Shown here piece by piece: positions 24,566-33,280 of a stretch of DNA of 64,000 nucleotides. Where the stretch lies: positions 3,846-67,845 of the forward strand of contig JAWKWX010000016.1 of assembly GCA_041397305.1 (NCBI GenBank). The letters run 5' to 3'. The notes under the pieces are model-generated. The model saw only the letters and a program-made list of their open reading frames with translations. It had not been told where the DNA came from and did no database searches. Position 1 is the first letter of the stretch, and every line of letters begins with the position of its first letter. Both the position numbers and the translations under genes were made by a program. Origin of the DNA: TMP-24 sp041397305. GTDB lineage: Bacteria > Pseudomonadota > Alphaproteobacteria > Rhodobacterales > Rhodobacteraceae.

Positions 24566-25468
24566 ATGGCCCGGGTGACCGACCGCAACAGAAGGCAAGG
24601 GCGAACCTTTGCGCCAGCCGGACATTTCTACAGCCCGTTGACCGACCGCGCCGAAACGAAGGCCTATTTCGGCTCCGATCACTATCGCGCGCAGATGGCG
24701 CGGACGGACCGGCACATCGATCTGGACGCGATGCGCGCCCTTTGGGCCGATCTGGCCGATCGGATGGTGGCCTTCCCGTTCGAGCGGACCGAGGCGTTCC
24801 GCTACTACGGTCGCAACAACCAGTTCGAATATTACGATGCCTCGATCCTGTCAGGGATGATCCGCTGGCTGAACCCGCGCCGGCTGATCGAAATCGGGGC
24901 CGGCTTTTCCTCGGCCGCGGTCTTCGACACGATCGACCGCACGCCGGACGCCCGGCTGAGATCCTTCCTGACGATCGATCCCGATCTGACCCGCTACCAC
25001 GCCCTTCGTCCGCCGACGTTCGCGGAGGCCGCGGCAATGCGCGTCCAGGATGCAGACATCGCGCAGTTTGCCGCACTGGAGGCAGGCGACATCCTCTTCA
25101 TCGACAGCTCGCATGTCCTGAAGACCGGAAGCGATGTCCATTTCGAGTATCTGCATATACTGCCGGTCCTGAAGCCCGGCGTGATCGTCCATATCCACGA
25201 CATCTTCTATCCGTTCGACTACCCCAGGGGATGGGCCGTCCAGGAGGGGCGATCCTGGAACGAGGTCTATCTCGTCGACATGATCCTGACCTTTGGCGAC
25301 ATGTACGAGATAGTGATGTTCAATGATGCGTTCTTGCAGAAATGCGCAGGCGAGGTGCGGCGGCCGGGCGACATGTTCGACCGGTTCGAAAGTCATGACA
25401 GCCGCCCCATGCATCGTCTTAACGGCTCGATCTGGCTCAGGCGGACCGGCCAGGTGGCCAATCGGTAG
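24566..25468 (+). CDS. Class I SAM-dependent methyltransferase-like protein
   Basis: A 300-residue protein with a Rossmann methyltransferase core. Motif I is RRLIEIGAGFSSAAVFDTID (about residues 104-123), the second acidic strand is FLTIDPD, motif IV-like is GDILFIDSSHVLKTGSDVHF and the next strand is KPGVIVHIHDIFYPFDYP, with Asp/His residues that could bind metal. This resembles the Methyltransf_24 group. The 100 residues before motif I are rich in aromatic and charged residues and unassigned. The ATG has only a weak AGCAGGG site. The substrate is unknown; a small cupin gene follows 14 bp later and may be cotranscribed. Confidence 0.72.
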   Translation: MARVTDRNRRQGRTFAPAGHFYSPLTDRAETKAYFGSDHYRAQMARTDRHIDLDAMRALWADLADRMVAFPFERTEAFRYYGRNNQFEYYDASILSGMIRWLNPRRLIEIGAGFSSAAVFDTIDRTPDARLRSFLTIDPDLTRYHALRPPTFAEAAAMRVQDADIAQFAALEAGDILFIDSSHVLKTGSDVHFEYLHILPVLKPGVIVHIHDIFYPFDYPRGWAVQEGRSWNEVYLVDMILTFGDMYEIVMFNDAFLQKCAGEVRRPGDMFDRFESHDSRPMHRLNGSIWLRRTGQVANR

Positions 25469-25482
25469 GGGAGGATCGGCAG

Positions 25483-25833
25483 ATGGAAGCGAAGGGTTTG
25501 TTCGAGAGGGTTTGTGTCGATGGTGCCGAGGCCGAGATTGGCAGCCCTGCGCCGGACAGGCTGATTGCCGGTGCCCCGGTGCACCGGACATGGAATCTGG
25601 AAGACCGAAACGGCCTATACGCCGGCATCTGGGAATCGACGCCCGGCAAATGGCGGATTTCCTACGACGAATGGGAATATTGCCGCATCCTCTCGGGCCG
25701 CTCGGTGATCACGGAGGAAGGCGGCGGAGCCTTCGAGGTCGGCCCGGGCGACAGTTTCCTGATCCGCCCGGGGTTCCGCGGCACATGGGAGGTGATCGAG
25801 ACGACGCGGAAGGATTACGTGATCCTTGCCTGA
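25483..25833 (+). CDS. Small cupin protein (DUF861/cupin_3 type)
   Basis: A 116-residue single cupin domain. The cupin_3 pattern is clear: NGLYAGIWESTPGKWRISYDEWEYCRILSGRSVITEE, then GGAFEVGPGDSFLIRPGFRGTWEV. This family includes ureidoglycine aminohydrolase-like and ethanolamine-utilisation-like proteins, and often sits beside diverse catabolic genes. Length and single-domain form are normal. It starts 14 bp after the methyltransferase-like gene, so an operon of two is likely, but no metabolic link is evident. Confidence 0.8.
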   Translation: MEAKGLFERVCVDGAEAEIGSPAPDRLIAGAPVHRTWNLEDRNGLYAGIWESTPGKWRISYDEWEYCRILSGRSVITEEGGGAFEVGPGDSFLIRPGFRGTWEVIETTRKDYVILA

Positions 25834-25838
25834 GGGCG

Positions 25839-26630
25839 TCAGGTTCCGGGGTCGGTCGCGACATTCGTCGCGCCGTAGATCGTCTCGGGAGAAATGATCT
25901 TCGGCGGCAACTCGACCCCGCGCGGCGTGGCCGAGGGGCCGAGGAGACGCTGGCTGTCCTCGAACGTGCGGATGTTCACCTCCGTCGGGATCTCGATCCG
26001 GTCGAAGAGGTCGATGATGTCATGGTTGAACAGCCGGATGCAGCCCGCGGACCCGGAATTGCCGATCGATTCCAGATCGTTTGTGCCGTGGATCCGGTAG
26101 TAGCTGTCCTTGCCGCCCCGATAGAGGTACAGCGCCCGCGCCCCGAGCGGGCTGGCAAGGCCGCCGGGCACGCCGCGCGCGAAGGGTCCGTAGACCTCGG
26201 GCTGGGTGCGCAGCATGTTGGCGGTCGGCTGCCAGCCCGGCCAGATTTCCTTGCGGCGGATCGTGGTCTGGCCCTTCAGCGTCAGGCCCGCGCGCCCGAC
26301 CGCGATCGGATAGCGCCAGGCGGTGCCATCGCCGATGATCCAGTAGAGGAACTTCGCCCAGGGGTCGATCTCGATCGTCCCGGCAGGGCGTTCGCCCTCG
26401 TAGAACACCAGTTGCCTGCGGTTCGGCCATTCGAGGTACTGCGGCGGGATCGGCGGCAGATGATAGCCATTGTCGTCGAGCGGCCCGTAACCCTCGACCG
26501 GCGTGAAACCGTAGCGTGTCACCGGATCGTCGGCGACGGGCTCGCGCGGTCCGGCGCAGGCCGAAAGGGCGGCCGATCCGGCCAGGGCGATGAAGGCGCG
26601 CCGCGAAGGCGATAAGGTCGTGACTGGCAT
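25839..26630 (-). CDS. L,D-transpeptidase (YkuD) lipoprotein
   Basis: A 263-residue periplasmic enzyme. The N-terminus has an RR before a hydrophobic stretch (SRRAFIALAGSAALSAC) ending in the lipobox LSAC with Cys at residue 25, so it is probably lipidated. The YkuD domain follows from about residue 70, with the active site HGTNDLESIGNSGSAGCIRL, where the nucleophile is the Cys in GCIRL and His is in HGTND. It should form 3-3 peptidoglycan cross-links or attach proteins to peptidoglycan. The last 50 residues are a Pro-rich tail. It converges on the small cupin gene with 5 bp between. Confidence 0.92.
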   Translation of the reverse strand: MPVTTLSPSRRAFIALAGSAALSACAGPREPVADDPVTRYGFTPVEGYGPLDDNGYHLPPIPPQYLEWPNRRQLVFYEGERPAGTIEIDPWAKFLYWIIGDGTAWRYPIAVGRAGLTLKGQTTIRRKEIWPGWQPTANMLRTQPEVYGPFARGVPGGLASPLGARALYLYRGGKDSYYRIHGTNDLESIGNSGSAGCIRLFNHDIIDLFDRIEIPTEVNIRTFEDSQRLLGPSATPRGVELPPKIISPETIYGATNVATDPGT

Positions 26631-26717
26631 GTTCCGTCCGCGCAGGAATCTGTGTGAACCCTGCCTAGCAGACTTTCGGCCGCAAACGAAAGCCACCCAT
26701 CGCGACGCGCCCCAACC

Positions 26718-27923
26718 TTAGCCGACGATGTTGTATTCCGGCCCGTAGGGATATTTGGTGATGTCGATATTGCCGTCCTCGGTGATGATCAGAATGTCAT
26801 GCTCGCGGTAGCCGCCCGCACCCGGCTGGCCGTCGGGGATGGTCAGCATCGGCTCCATCGAGATGACCATGCCGGGTTCCAGCACGGTGTCGATGTCCTC
26901 GCGCAGTTCCAGCCCCGCCTCGCGGCCGTAGTAATGCGACAGGACGCCGAAGGAATGGCCGTAGCCGAAGGTCCGGTATTGCAGAACCTGATGTTCCTCG
27001 AAGAAGGTGTTGAGCTTCTGGGTGACTTCGGCGCAGGAGGCGCCGGGCTTCAGCAGGCTGATGCCATATTCGTGGGCGGCGACGTTGATGTCCCAGATGC
27101 GGCGCGAGGCGGCGTCGCACTCACCCACGAACATCGTGCGTTCGAGCGCGGTGTAATAGCCCGAAATCATCGGAAAGGTGTTGAGGCTGAGGATGTCCCC
27201 GCGTTGAAGCTTGCGCGCCGTGACCGGGTTGTGGGCCCCGTCGGTGTTGATGCCCGACTGGAACCAGACCCAGCTGTCGCGATATTCGGCGTCGGGGAAA
27301 CGTCTGGCGATTTCCAGTTCCATCGCGTCGCGGCCGGCCATCGCGATATCGATCTCGCGTGCGCCCTCCTTCACTGCCTCGCGGATGGCGAAGCCGCCGA
27401 CATCGGCGACGTTCGCGCCGTGGATGATCAGGTCGATCTCGGCCTTCGATTTCATCATCCGCTGCTTCATCGTCGCGGGCGCGATGTCGATGCGGGACTT
27501 GGGGGCGAGGAAGGCATCCATCTTCTGGCTTTGCAGAAGCGTCAGGTGGTCGCCCTCATAGCCGATCACCCGGCCCGGCCCGGTGACGGAGAGGATCGCG
27601 CGCCAGTAATTGTCGCGCTGCCAGTCGGTGTAGGTGATATTGTCGCCGTGGCAGCGCCGCCAGGGCTGGCCTGCATCGATGCCGGCGCTGATCGTCACGG
27701 ACTGGGTGGGCGTGACGACAAGGCCATAGGGGCGACCGAAGGAGCAATAAAGGAAGCCTGAATAATAGGCGATATTGTGCATCGAGGTGAAGATCGCGGC
27801 CTCGACCCCCAGGTCGGCCATGATCTTGCGCAGGCCCGCGAGGCGGGCGTCATATTCGGATGCGGCGAAGGGCAGGACACGGTCACCCTGGTGGAACCGG
27901 TATTGCTGCGGGCGTTCTGTCAT
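26718..27923 (-). CDS. Creatinase (creatine amidinohydrolase)-like M24 family protein
   Basis: A 401-residue pita-bread-fold protein that matches bacterial creatinase along its whole length: AIFTSMHNIAYYSGFLYCSFGRPYGLVVT, GQPWRRCHGDNITYTDWQRDNY, WFQSGINTDGAHNPVT, SLNTFPMISGYYTALERTMF, YRTFGYGHSFGVLSHYYGREAGLELREDIDTVLEPGMV and the SMEPM glutamate. Creatinase splits creatine into sarcosine and urea without a metal, unlike the related aminopeptidase P, and the catalytic His of GAHNP is present. No creatininase, sarcosine oxidase or urease is nearby. The ATG at 27923 gives the family length. A related M24 hydrolase activity cannot be ruled out. Confidence 0.86.
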   Translation of the reverse strand: MTERPQQYRFHQGDRVLPFAASEYDARLAGLRKIMADLGVEAAIFTSMHNIAYYSGFLYCSFGRPYGLVVTPTQSVTISAGIDAGQPWRRCHGDNITYTDWQRDNYWRAILSVTGPGRVIGYEGDHLTLLQSQKMDAFLAPKSRIDIAPATMKQRMMKSKAEIDLIIHGANVADVGGFAIREAVKEGAREIDIAMAGRDAMELEIARRFPDAEYRDSWVWFQSGINTDGAHNPVTARKLQRGDILSLNTFPMISGYYTALERTMFVGECDAASRRIWDINVAAHEYGISLLKPGASCAEVTQKLNTFFEEHQVLQYRTFGYGHSFGVLSHYYGREAGLELREDIDTVLEPGMVISMEPMLTIPDGQPGAGGYREHDILIITEDGNIDITKYPYGPEYNIVG

Positions 27924-28030
27924 ATCAGACCTCTGTATCTGGGGTCTGATCGCGACCGAGACCCCGAAAGGTCCCGGCGTGCAGGACAGTCGCGGAGCTT
28001 GAAGTCCGCAAGCGGCGGGGATTGTCCCCT

Positions 28031-28049
28031 GTGACGACGCCATCGTCAC
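28031..28049. promoter_or_regulatory. Inverted repeat between creatinase and zinc-ribbon genes
   Basis: GTGACGA-CGCCA-TCGTCAC is a perfect 7-bp inverted repeat with a 5-bp spacer, in the 250-bp divergent region about 108 bp upstream of the creatinase start. Spacing suits a dimeric helix-turn-helix operator. No regulator gene is adjacent. Confidence 0.4.
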
Positions 28050-28173
28050 GGCTCGCGCGGTAGATGACGCAGAACGGGGGCGTCTGGCAAGCGGATTCTT
28101 GCGAAGGTCGGGGCGACGGGCTTGCAGGGCATGCCTGCCCGACTATCTCCTTTCGAAAGTGAAAGGACATTGG

Positions 28174-28494
28174 ATGCGCTGCCCTGTCGACAATGAAACG
28201 CTGGTGATGGCCGACCGCAACGGGGTCGAGATCGACTATTGCCCGACCTGCCGCGGTGTCTGGCTGGATCGGGGGGAACTGGACAAGATCATTGACAGGG
28301 CGACGGGGGCCGATCCGTTGGCCCCGTCTGCATCGCGTCAGGCTTTGCCGCTGCGCGAGCCGCCGTCTCAGGTGCGCGACGAGGCGCGCCGCGAGCGGCC
28401 ACGTCACCGTGACGATGACGATGATGATGACGCCGATCGCCGTCGCAAGCCGAAGAAGCGCGAGAGCTTCCTCAGCGAACTGTTCGATTTCTGA
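28174..28494 (+). CDS. TFIIB-type zinc-ribbon protein
   Basis: A 106-residue protein whose first 45 residues are the zf-TFIIB ribbon: MRCPVDNETLVMADRNGVEI followed by DYCPTCRGVWLDRGELDKII, with Cys ligands at residues 3, 23 and 26 (CPxC knuckle). The rest is low complexity: Pro/Arg, then a run of seven Asp with Arg/Lys, ending in ESFLSELFDF. This matches a widespread family with acidic-basic tails and a hydrophobic terminal motif. GAAAGGA precedes the ATG at 28174. The function is unknown; nucleic-acid or metal binding is the usual guess. Confidence 0.85.
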   Translation: MRCPVDNETLVMADRNGVEIDYCPTCRGVWLDRGELDKIIDRATGADPLAPSASRQALPLREPPSQVRDEARRERPRHRDDDDDDDADRRRKPKKRESFLSELFDF

Positions 28495-28565
28495 GCCGGG
28501 CCTTTCGTCGGCTGCGCCGCGCGTCGGGCGGGGTCCGAACAGCGCACGAAGTGCGACGATGAGGG

Positions 28566-30920
28566 CTATTCGCCGTAAGGCACCCAGATGTTCTTGACCT
28601 GCGTCGCGCGGGTCAGGAAGGTCCGGCCCTGGCCTGCGGGCGAAAGCCAGTCGCGGTTTTCAGGACACCAGGTCACTTTCAGGTTTCCGGCACTTTCCGC
28701 CTCGACCATCTTCGCGCCTTCCGCCGAGCCACAGTACCACAGAGCTGCGACATCGTCGTGACCGGCAAGGGTTCTTGCCAGCTCGTCGCGGGGGCCGGTG
28801 ACGATGTTCACGGCGCCTGCGGGAACGTCCGAGGTTTCCAGCACCTGATAAAGGTCGGTGGCGGCAAGCGGCATGTTCTGCGAGGGCACGGCCACGACGC
28901 GGTTGCCCATCGCGATGGCGGGCAGGACAAGGCTGAAAAAGCCCAGTAGCGGCGCGTCGGTCGGGCAGGCCACGCCCATCACGCCGAAGGGTTCGTTCAT
29001 CGCGAGCGTCACATGGGCGGACTTGGTCGAATGGACGGCGCCGTCGAACTTGTCAGCCTGTGCGGCATACCAGAAGGCGCGACGGATCGAGGCTTCGACC
29101 TCTTCGGCAGCTTTCGGGACGCCTGCGGATTTCAGCCGTCCGGTGAATTCGGCGACCCGCTGGCTGAGATTCTCGGCTAGGAAATAGAGAACCTGCGCGC
29201 GGTTGTGGCCGGTCGCCTTGCCCCAGCCCTTGCAGGCGTGCGCCGCCTCGACGGCATTGCGGATGTCCTTGCGGTTGCCAAGCCCCGCGAGGCCGATGGT
29301 GCGCCCCCGGGTGATGACGGCATAGGAATAGCCGGAATCGGGGCGCTTCTGCGCGCCGCCGATATAGAGTTTCGCGGTACGGTCGATGCCCTCGGCACGG
29401 CCCGGCGCGTCGGGGTGGGGCGCGGTGTCGGGCGTGACGGGGGCGGCTTCGGCCTTTGCCTTCACCGCAGGCTCGGCAAGGTAGGAGAGCATGCCCTCCC
29501 GCCCGCCTTCGCGGCCGAAACCGCTCTCGCGGTAGCCGCCGAAACCGGCGGCGGCGTCGAAGATGTTGGTGCCGTTGATCCAGACGATCCCGGCCTTGAC
29601 CTGGGAGGCCACGTCGAGGGCGAGGTTGATGTTTTCCGACCAGACGGAGGCCGCAAGCCCGTAGCGGGTGTTGTTGGCGAGTTCGACGGCCTCATCCGGC
29701 GTGCGGAACGTGGTCAGCGTCGCGACGGGGCCGAAGATTTCGACCTCGCTGATGACATTCGCAGGCGCCACGCCGGTGAAGAAGCCGGGCGCGAAGAAGG
29801 AGCCCCTGGTGGGCAGCACGCATTGCGCCTGATGGAGCGTGGCGCCCTGGGCCTGGCCTTCCCTCACCAGCGAGGAGACCCGGTGCAATTGCACCGGATC
29901 GACGAGCGCGCCCATGTCGGTGGATTTGTCCAGGGGATCGCCGACGCGGAGTTTCGAAAGGCGTGCCTTCAGGCGGCGGGTGAAATCCTCCGCGATGACT
30001 TCCTGCACGAGGATGCGCGAGCCCGCGCAGCAGACCTGGCCCTGGTTGAACCAGATCGCGTCCACCACACCCTCGACCGCGCCGTCGATGTCGGCGTCGG
30101 AGAGGACCACGAAGGGGGATTTTCCGCCAAGCTCCAGCGTCAGTTTCTTGCCCGTGCCGGCGGTCGCCTTGCGGATCGCGCGGCCAACCTCGGTGGAGCC
30201 GGTGAAGGCGATCTTGTCGACCTCTGCGCTGACCAATGCCGCGCCGGTTTCGCCGTCGCCGGTGACGATGTTCACGACACCTTTCGGCAAGCCGATCTCC
30301 ACGCAGATCTCGGCGAAGGCAAGCGCGGTGAGGGGGGTATATTCGGCGGGCTTCAGCACAACGGTGTTGCCAGCGGCGAGCGCGGGCGCGACCTTCCAGG
30401 CGAGCATGAGAAGGGGGAAATTCCAGGGGATGATCTGGCCGCAGACGCCGACGGGCTCCATGCCCGGAAACTCATCCGCCAGTATCTCGGCCCAGCCCGC
30501 GTGGTGGTAGAAATGGCGGGCGACCAAAGGCACGTCGATATCACGCGTCTCGCGGATCGGCTTGCCGTTATCCATGGTTTCAAGGACGGCGAGGAACCGT
30601 TCGCGTTTCTGCACGGCGCGGGCGAGCGCATAGAGCCATTTGGCGCGCTCGTGGCCCGAAAGGCGCCGCCAGCCGGGCAGCGCGGCGCGGGCGGTTTTCA
30701 CGGCGGCCCCGACATCGGCGGCGGTGCCCTGGCTGACATGGGCCAGCACCTCGCCGGTCGCCGGGTTCTGCACCGCGAAAGTCTTGCCCGGGGTCGTGAA
30801 GGCACCGCCGATCAGATGGCCGAACGAACCCCGCGCCGTCAGCCATTTGACCACTTCGCCGTTCGTTTCCGGGGCGGGGCCGTAATCCATGGTCGCGAGG
30901 ATTTCTGTGACTTTTGACAT
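28566..30920 (-). CDS. Two-domain aldehyde dehydrogenase (ALDH16 type)
   Basis: A 784-residue protein. Residues 1-490 are a full ALDH domain with IIPWNFPLLMLAWKVAPALAAGNTVV, FTGSTEVGR, the Glu of LELGGKSPFVVL and catalytic Cys in GQVCCAGSRI. Residues 515-784 repeat the cofactor-binding half only (YIGGAQKRPDSGYSYAV, PTDAPLLGFFSLVLPAIAMGN) and lack a catalytic Cys. That arrangement is the ALDH16 architecture; bacterial members keep activity in the first domain. It lies 7 bp after deoC, so it probably oxidises the acetaldehyde released by DeoC or another nucleoside-derived aldehyde. The pair is common in Rhodobacterales. Confidence 0.88.
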   Translation of the reverse strand: MSKVTEILATMDYGPAPETNGEVVKWLTARGSFGHLIGGAFTTPGKTFAVQNPATGEVLAHVSQGTAADVGAAVKTARAALPGWRRLSGHERAKWLYALARAVQKRERFLAVLETMDNGKPIRETRDIDVPLVARHFYHHAGWAEILADEFPGMEPVGVCGQIIPWNFPLLMLAWKVAPALAAGNTVVLKPAEYTPLTALAFAEICVEIGLPKGVVNIVTGDGETGAALVSAEVDKIAFTGSTEVGRAIRKATAGTGKKLTLELGGKSPFVVLSDADIDGAVEGVVDAIWFNQGQVCCAGSRILVQEVIAEDFTRRLKARLSKLRVGDPLDKSTDMGALVDPVQLHRVSSLVREGQAQGATLHQAQCVLPTRGSFFAPGFFTGVAPANVISEVEIFGPVATLTTFRTPDEAVELANNTRYGLAASVWSENINLALDVASQVKAGIVWINGTNIFDAAAGFGGYRESGFGREGGREGMLSYLAEPAVKAKAEAAPVTPDTAPHPDAPGRAEGIDRTAKLYIGGAQKRPDSGYSYAVITRGRTIGLAGLGNRKDIRNAVEAAHACKGWGKATGHNRAQVLYFLAENLSQRVAEFTGRLKSAGVPKAAEEVEASIRRAFWYAAQADKFDGAVHSTKSAHVTLAMNEPFGVMGVACPTDAPLLGFFSLVLPAIAMGNRVVAVPSQNMPLAATDLYQVLETSDVPAGAVNIVTGPRDELARTLAGHDDVAALWYCGSAEGAKMVEAESAGNLKVTWCPENRDWLSPAGQGRTFLTRATQVKNIWVPYGE

Positions 30921-30927
30921 GGGATCC

Positions 30928-31902
30928 TCAGGCTATCGCGTTGCGGTGGGCGGCGGCATAGCGGCCGGTCAGGTGATGTTCGAGCTGGCGCTCGATATCG
31001 GCAAGCATCGAGGAGGCGCCGAGGCGGAAGAGATCGGGTTGCAGCCAGTCATTGCCCAGTTCTTCCTTCATCAGAATCTGCCAGGCGATCGCATCCTTGG
31101 CATGTTTCATGCCGCCCGCCGGCTTGAAGCCGATCTTGTGGCCGGTCAGCGCGCCATAGTCTCGCAGCGCCCGGACCATCACGAGCGAAACGGGAAGGGT
31201 CGCATTCACGCCCTCTTTCCCGGTCGATGTCTTGATGAAATCGGATCCCGCCTGCATCGCGACCATCGAGGCCTTGTAGACATTGCGCAGCGTCCGGAGT
31301 TCGCCCGTCGCGAGGATCGCCTTCATATGCGCCGCGCCGCAGGCCTCGCGCATCGCCGCGACCTCGTCATAAAGCGCCTGCCAGTCGCCGTTCAGAACCT
31401 GCGCGCGGTGAATGACGATGTCGATTTCTTCCGCACCTTCCTCGACCGCATATTTGATTTCGGCGAGGCGGAGGGGGAGCGGCGTGAGGCCCGCCGGAAA
31501 GCCGGTGGCGACCGAGGCGACGGGGATGCCGGTGCCCCTCAGAGCCTTCACTGCGGCGGGGACCATCGAGGGGTAGACGCAGACGGCGCCGGTTGTCAGG
31601 CGGTCGAGGCCGAGACCCGTCATGATCTCGTCCGACAAGGGGCGCCGCGCCTTCGCGCAGAGGCGGGCGACGCGGTCGGGCGTGTCGTCGCCCGAAAGCG
31701 TCGTGAGGTCGATGCAGCGGATCGCGTTCACCAGCCAGGCGGCCTGGTATTCCTTTTTCACCGTGCGGCGGGTGGTCAGGGTCGCGGCGCGCCGTTCGGC
31801 AGCGGAGGTGTTCACGGCAATGGCGTCGAACCAGTCGGTCTGGAGCGGTACGCCCGGATTTCGGGGGAAATTGGCCGTGGCGGCACTCGCGCTCAGGGAC
31901 AT
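30928..31902 (-). CDS. deoC: Deoxyribose-phosphate aldolase
   Basis: A 324-residue class I aldolase that splits 2-deoxyribose-5-phosphate into glyceraldehyde-3-phosphate and acetaldehyde. Visible elements are CIDLTTLSGDDTPDRVARLCAKA, GAVCVYPSMVPAAVKAL, the VASVATGFPAG strand, MKAILATGEL (catalytic-site Lys region), DFIKTSTGKEGVNAT with the Schiff-base Lys, and IGFKPAGGMK. The roughly 60-residue N-terminal extension and the length over 300 are typical of the proteobacterial long form. It leads the deoC-ALDH16 pair. A palindrome upstream suggests repressor control. Confidence 0.94.
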   Translation of the reverse strand: MSLSASAATANFPRNPGVPLQTDWFDAIAVNTSAAERRAATLTTRRTVKKEYQAAWLVNAIRCIDLTTLSGDDTPDRVARLCAKARRPLSDEIMTGLGLDRLTTGAVCVYPSMVPAAVKALRGTGIPVASVATGFPAGLTPLPLRLAEIKYAVEEGAEEIDIVIHRAQVLNGDWQALYDEVAAMREACGAAHMKAILATGELRTLRNVYKASMVAMQAGSDFIKTSTGKEGVNATLPVSLVMVRALRDYGALTGHKIGFKPAGGMKHAKDAIAWQILMKEELGNDWLQPDLFRLGASSMLADIERQLEHHLTGRYAAAHRNAIA

Positions 31903-31993
31903 GGTTTGAACCTCGGGGGACGGCGCGCTTGGCCGGTTGGGAAGACTGTGCCTGACATTAGCCAAAGGGCCAATGCCAATCAACCAAGATATT

Positions 31994-32007
31994 TGACCAA
32001 TTGGTCA
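31994..32007. promoter_or_regulatory. Palindromic operator candidate upstream of deoC
   Basis: TGACCAATTGGTCA is a perfect 14-bp palindrome 92 bp before the deoC ATG, in an AT-richer 248-bp divergent region. On the deoC strand it lies just upstream of TTGATT and, 17 bp further, TAATGT, a weak -35/-10 pair. The TGGTCA half-site is like those of GntR-type regulators, but the regulator is not in the window. Confidence 0.5.
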
Positions 32008-32150
32008 GGTTTCGATCCGCTTTTGCGGAGCTTTTGCAAACAATCGCAAGCTGAAGCCGCCTCTGACGCCGAAATCGCGCCAAATTTGCCGCAACGTGGC
32101 GGCACCCCGGGATTTCTGCTTATAGTCAGGCAGCGGGTGGGGCTGCCGGC

Positions 32151-32468
32151 GTGGAAAAGGTTCATTTTGCCATCGAGAAATTGCTCGAGGCGCCAGATGG
32201 CTGGCGCTCGGTCGTGCGTGACATGGTGCACGCCTGGCCGGATGCGCGGCCGTCCGAACTGATCTTCACGCTGGCGACGGCGGCGGCAGATATCGAGGCC
32301 ACCTTCGGTCCGGGCAGCCCCGCTCGCGACGATGCCGCGCAGGCCTGGCGCCTGGCGGCACTGCTCGGGGCCGACCTCTATGCGATGGAGGCGCTTGGCC
32401 TGCCGCGCGGGCGAGCGGCCGATCTGGAGACCTATTGGGCCGTTGATCCCTATTTCCGCGATCTCTGA
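32151..32468 (+). CDS. Small conserved hypothetical protein
   Basis: A 105-residue acidic soluble protein beginning at GTG (MEKVHFAIEKLLEAPDGWRS). It is mostly helical by composition, with MVHAWPDARPSELIFTLATAAADIEATFG, then a LAALLGADLYAMEALGLPRGRAADLETYW C-terminus. No known domain is recognised and no catalytic pattern is seen. I believe similar short proteins occur in other Rhodobacterales. The start codon has only a weak GGGTGGGG site. It diverges from deoC and converges on the DUF1523 gene. Confidence 0.6.
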   Translation: MEKVHFAIEKLLEAPDGWRSVVRDMVHAWPDARPSELIFTLATAAADIEATFGPGSPARDDAAQAWRLAALLGADLYAMEALGLPRGRAADLETYWAVDPYFRDL

Positions 32469-32500
32469 GCCGCCCGCCCTGCGGTGATGACGGCGCCCGC

Positions 32501-33271
32501 TCAGCCCTTGGGCTTCGCCCGCCAGGTGTCGAGCCAGGCCTTGAAGCGCCCTGCCATGCCGCGCGCCTGGGCGCGGACCGCGTCGGCCTGCGCGTCGATC
32601 CCCTCCAGGAATTCGTCGGCATCTTCCACCACCGGGTCGATGGTCCTTTCGCGGAACTGCAACCACATCCGCCGCAGCATCAGGACCAGAAGCGCAAGCG
32701 CGGTCAGGATCAGGATATTCACCCAGGGCAGGACCGTCGCATCGGCGCTGTCGACCGCGCGCACTTTCACCGCGTTGGGATAGATCGACAGGATCGGCAG
32801 GCGCCAGCCGTAATAGGTGACCATCACCCATTGCGGCGCGGCCTTGTCGGACTTGAGGTTCGAGGCCTCGGCATGCAGGTTCGAACTGTCGTATTTGAAA
32901 TAGGGCGGCCAGACCCAGCCTGTATCCTCGTTGCGGAACACCACCACGCTGTCATCGTCATGCACCGCCTCGATGAAGCGGATATCGCGCGTCTGGGTGC
33001 CCTCGCCGGTGCCGGTGTCGGGCGAGGCATAGGCCCAGGCATTTTCCCAGGAAACGGTCGTCAGCCGGTTGTAGGTGTTGGTGATCCGCACCACGTCATG
33101 GCTTGGCAGCGTGTAGTTGAGAAAGAGGCCGACGATCAGGATCACCACGGCCCAGAAGGCCCATTTCATCCGCCGCCGTCCCGTGCTGCCCGCCGGATAG
33201 CGATAGCGCAGGAACAGCGCACCGCCGATGAGAAAGAGGAGGATCAGCCCCCAGACCAGATAACTAGACAT
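32501..33271 (-). CDS. DUF1523 family membrane protein
   Basis: A 256-residue protein with helices at about residues 4-20, 35-52 and 195-214. The loop of about 140 residues between the second and third helix should face the periplasm. It begins NYTLPSHDVVRITNTYNRL and includes VVFRNEDTGWVWPPYFKYDSSNLHAEA and WVMVTYYGWRLPILSIYPNAV, the DUF1523 signature. The C-terminal tail is charged. It starts 10 bp after the small membrane protein upstream, in one operon with the DUF6638-like gene. Function unknown. Confidence 0.78.
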   Translation of the reverse strand: MSSYLVWGLILLFLIGGALFLRYRYPAGSTGRRRMKWAFWAVVILIVGLFLNYTLPSHDVVRITNTYNRLTTVSWENAWAYASPDTGTGEGTQTRDIRFIEAVHDDDSVVVFRNEDTGWVWPPYFKYDSSNLHAEASNLKSDKAAPQWVMVTYYGWRLPILSIYPNAVKVRAVDSADATVLPWVNILILTALALLVLMLRRMWLQFRERTIDPVVEDADEFLEGIDAQADAVRAQARGMAGRFKAWLDTWRAKPKG

Positions 33272-33280
33272 CGGCGCCCC

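Noticed and set aside
26718..27923. Creatinase-like gene as aminopeptidase P
   Set aside because: The dinuclear metal ligand set of aminopeptidase P is not evident and the sequence follows creatinase through the whole C-terminal domain.
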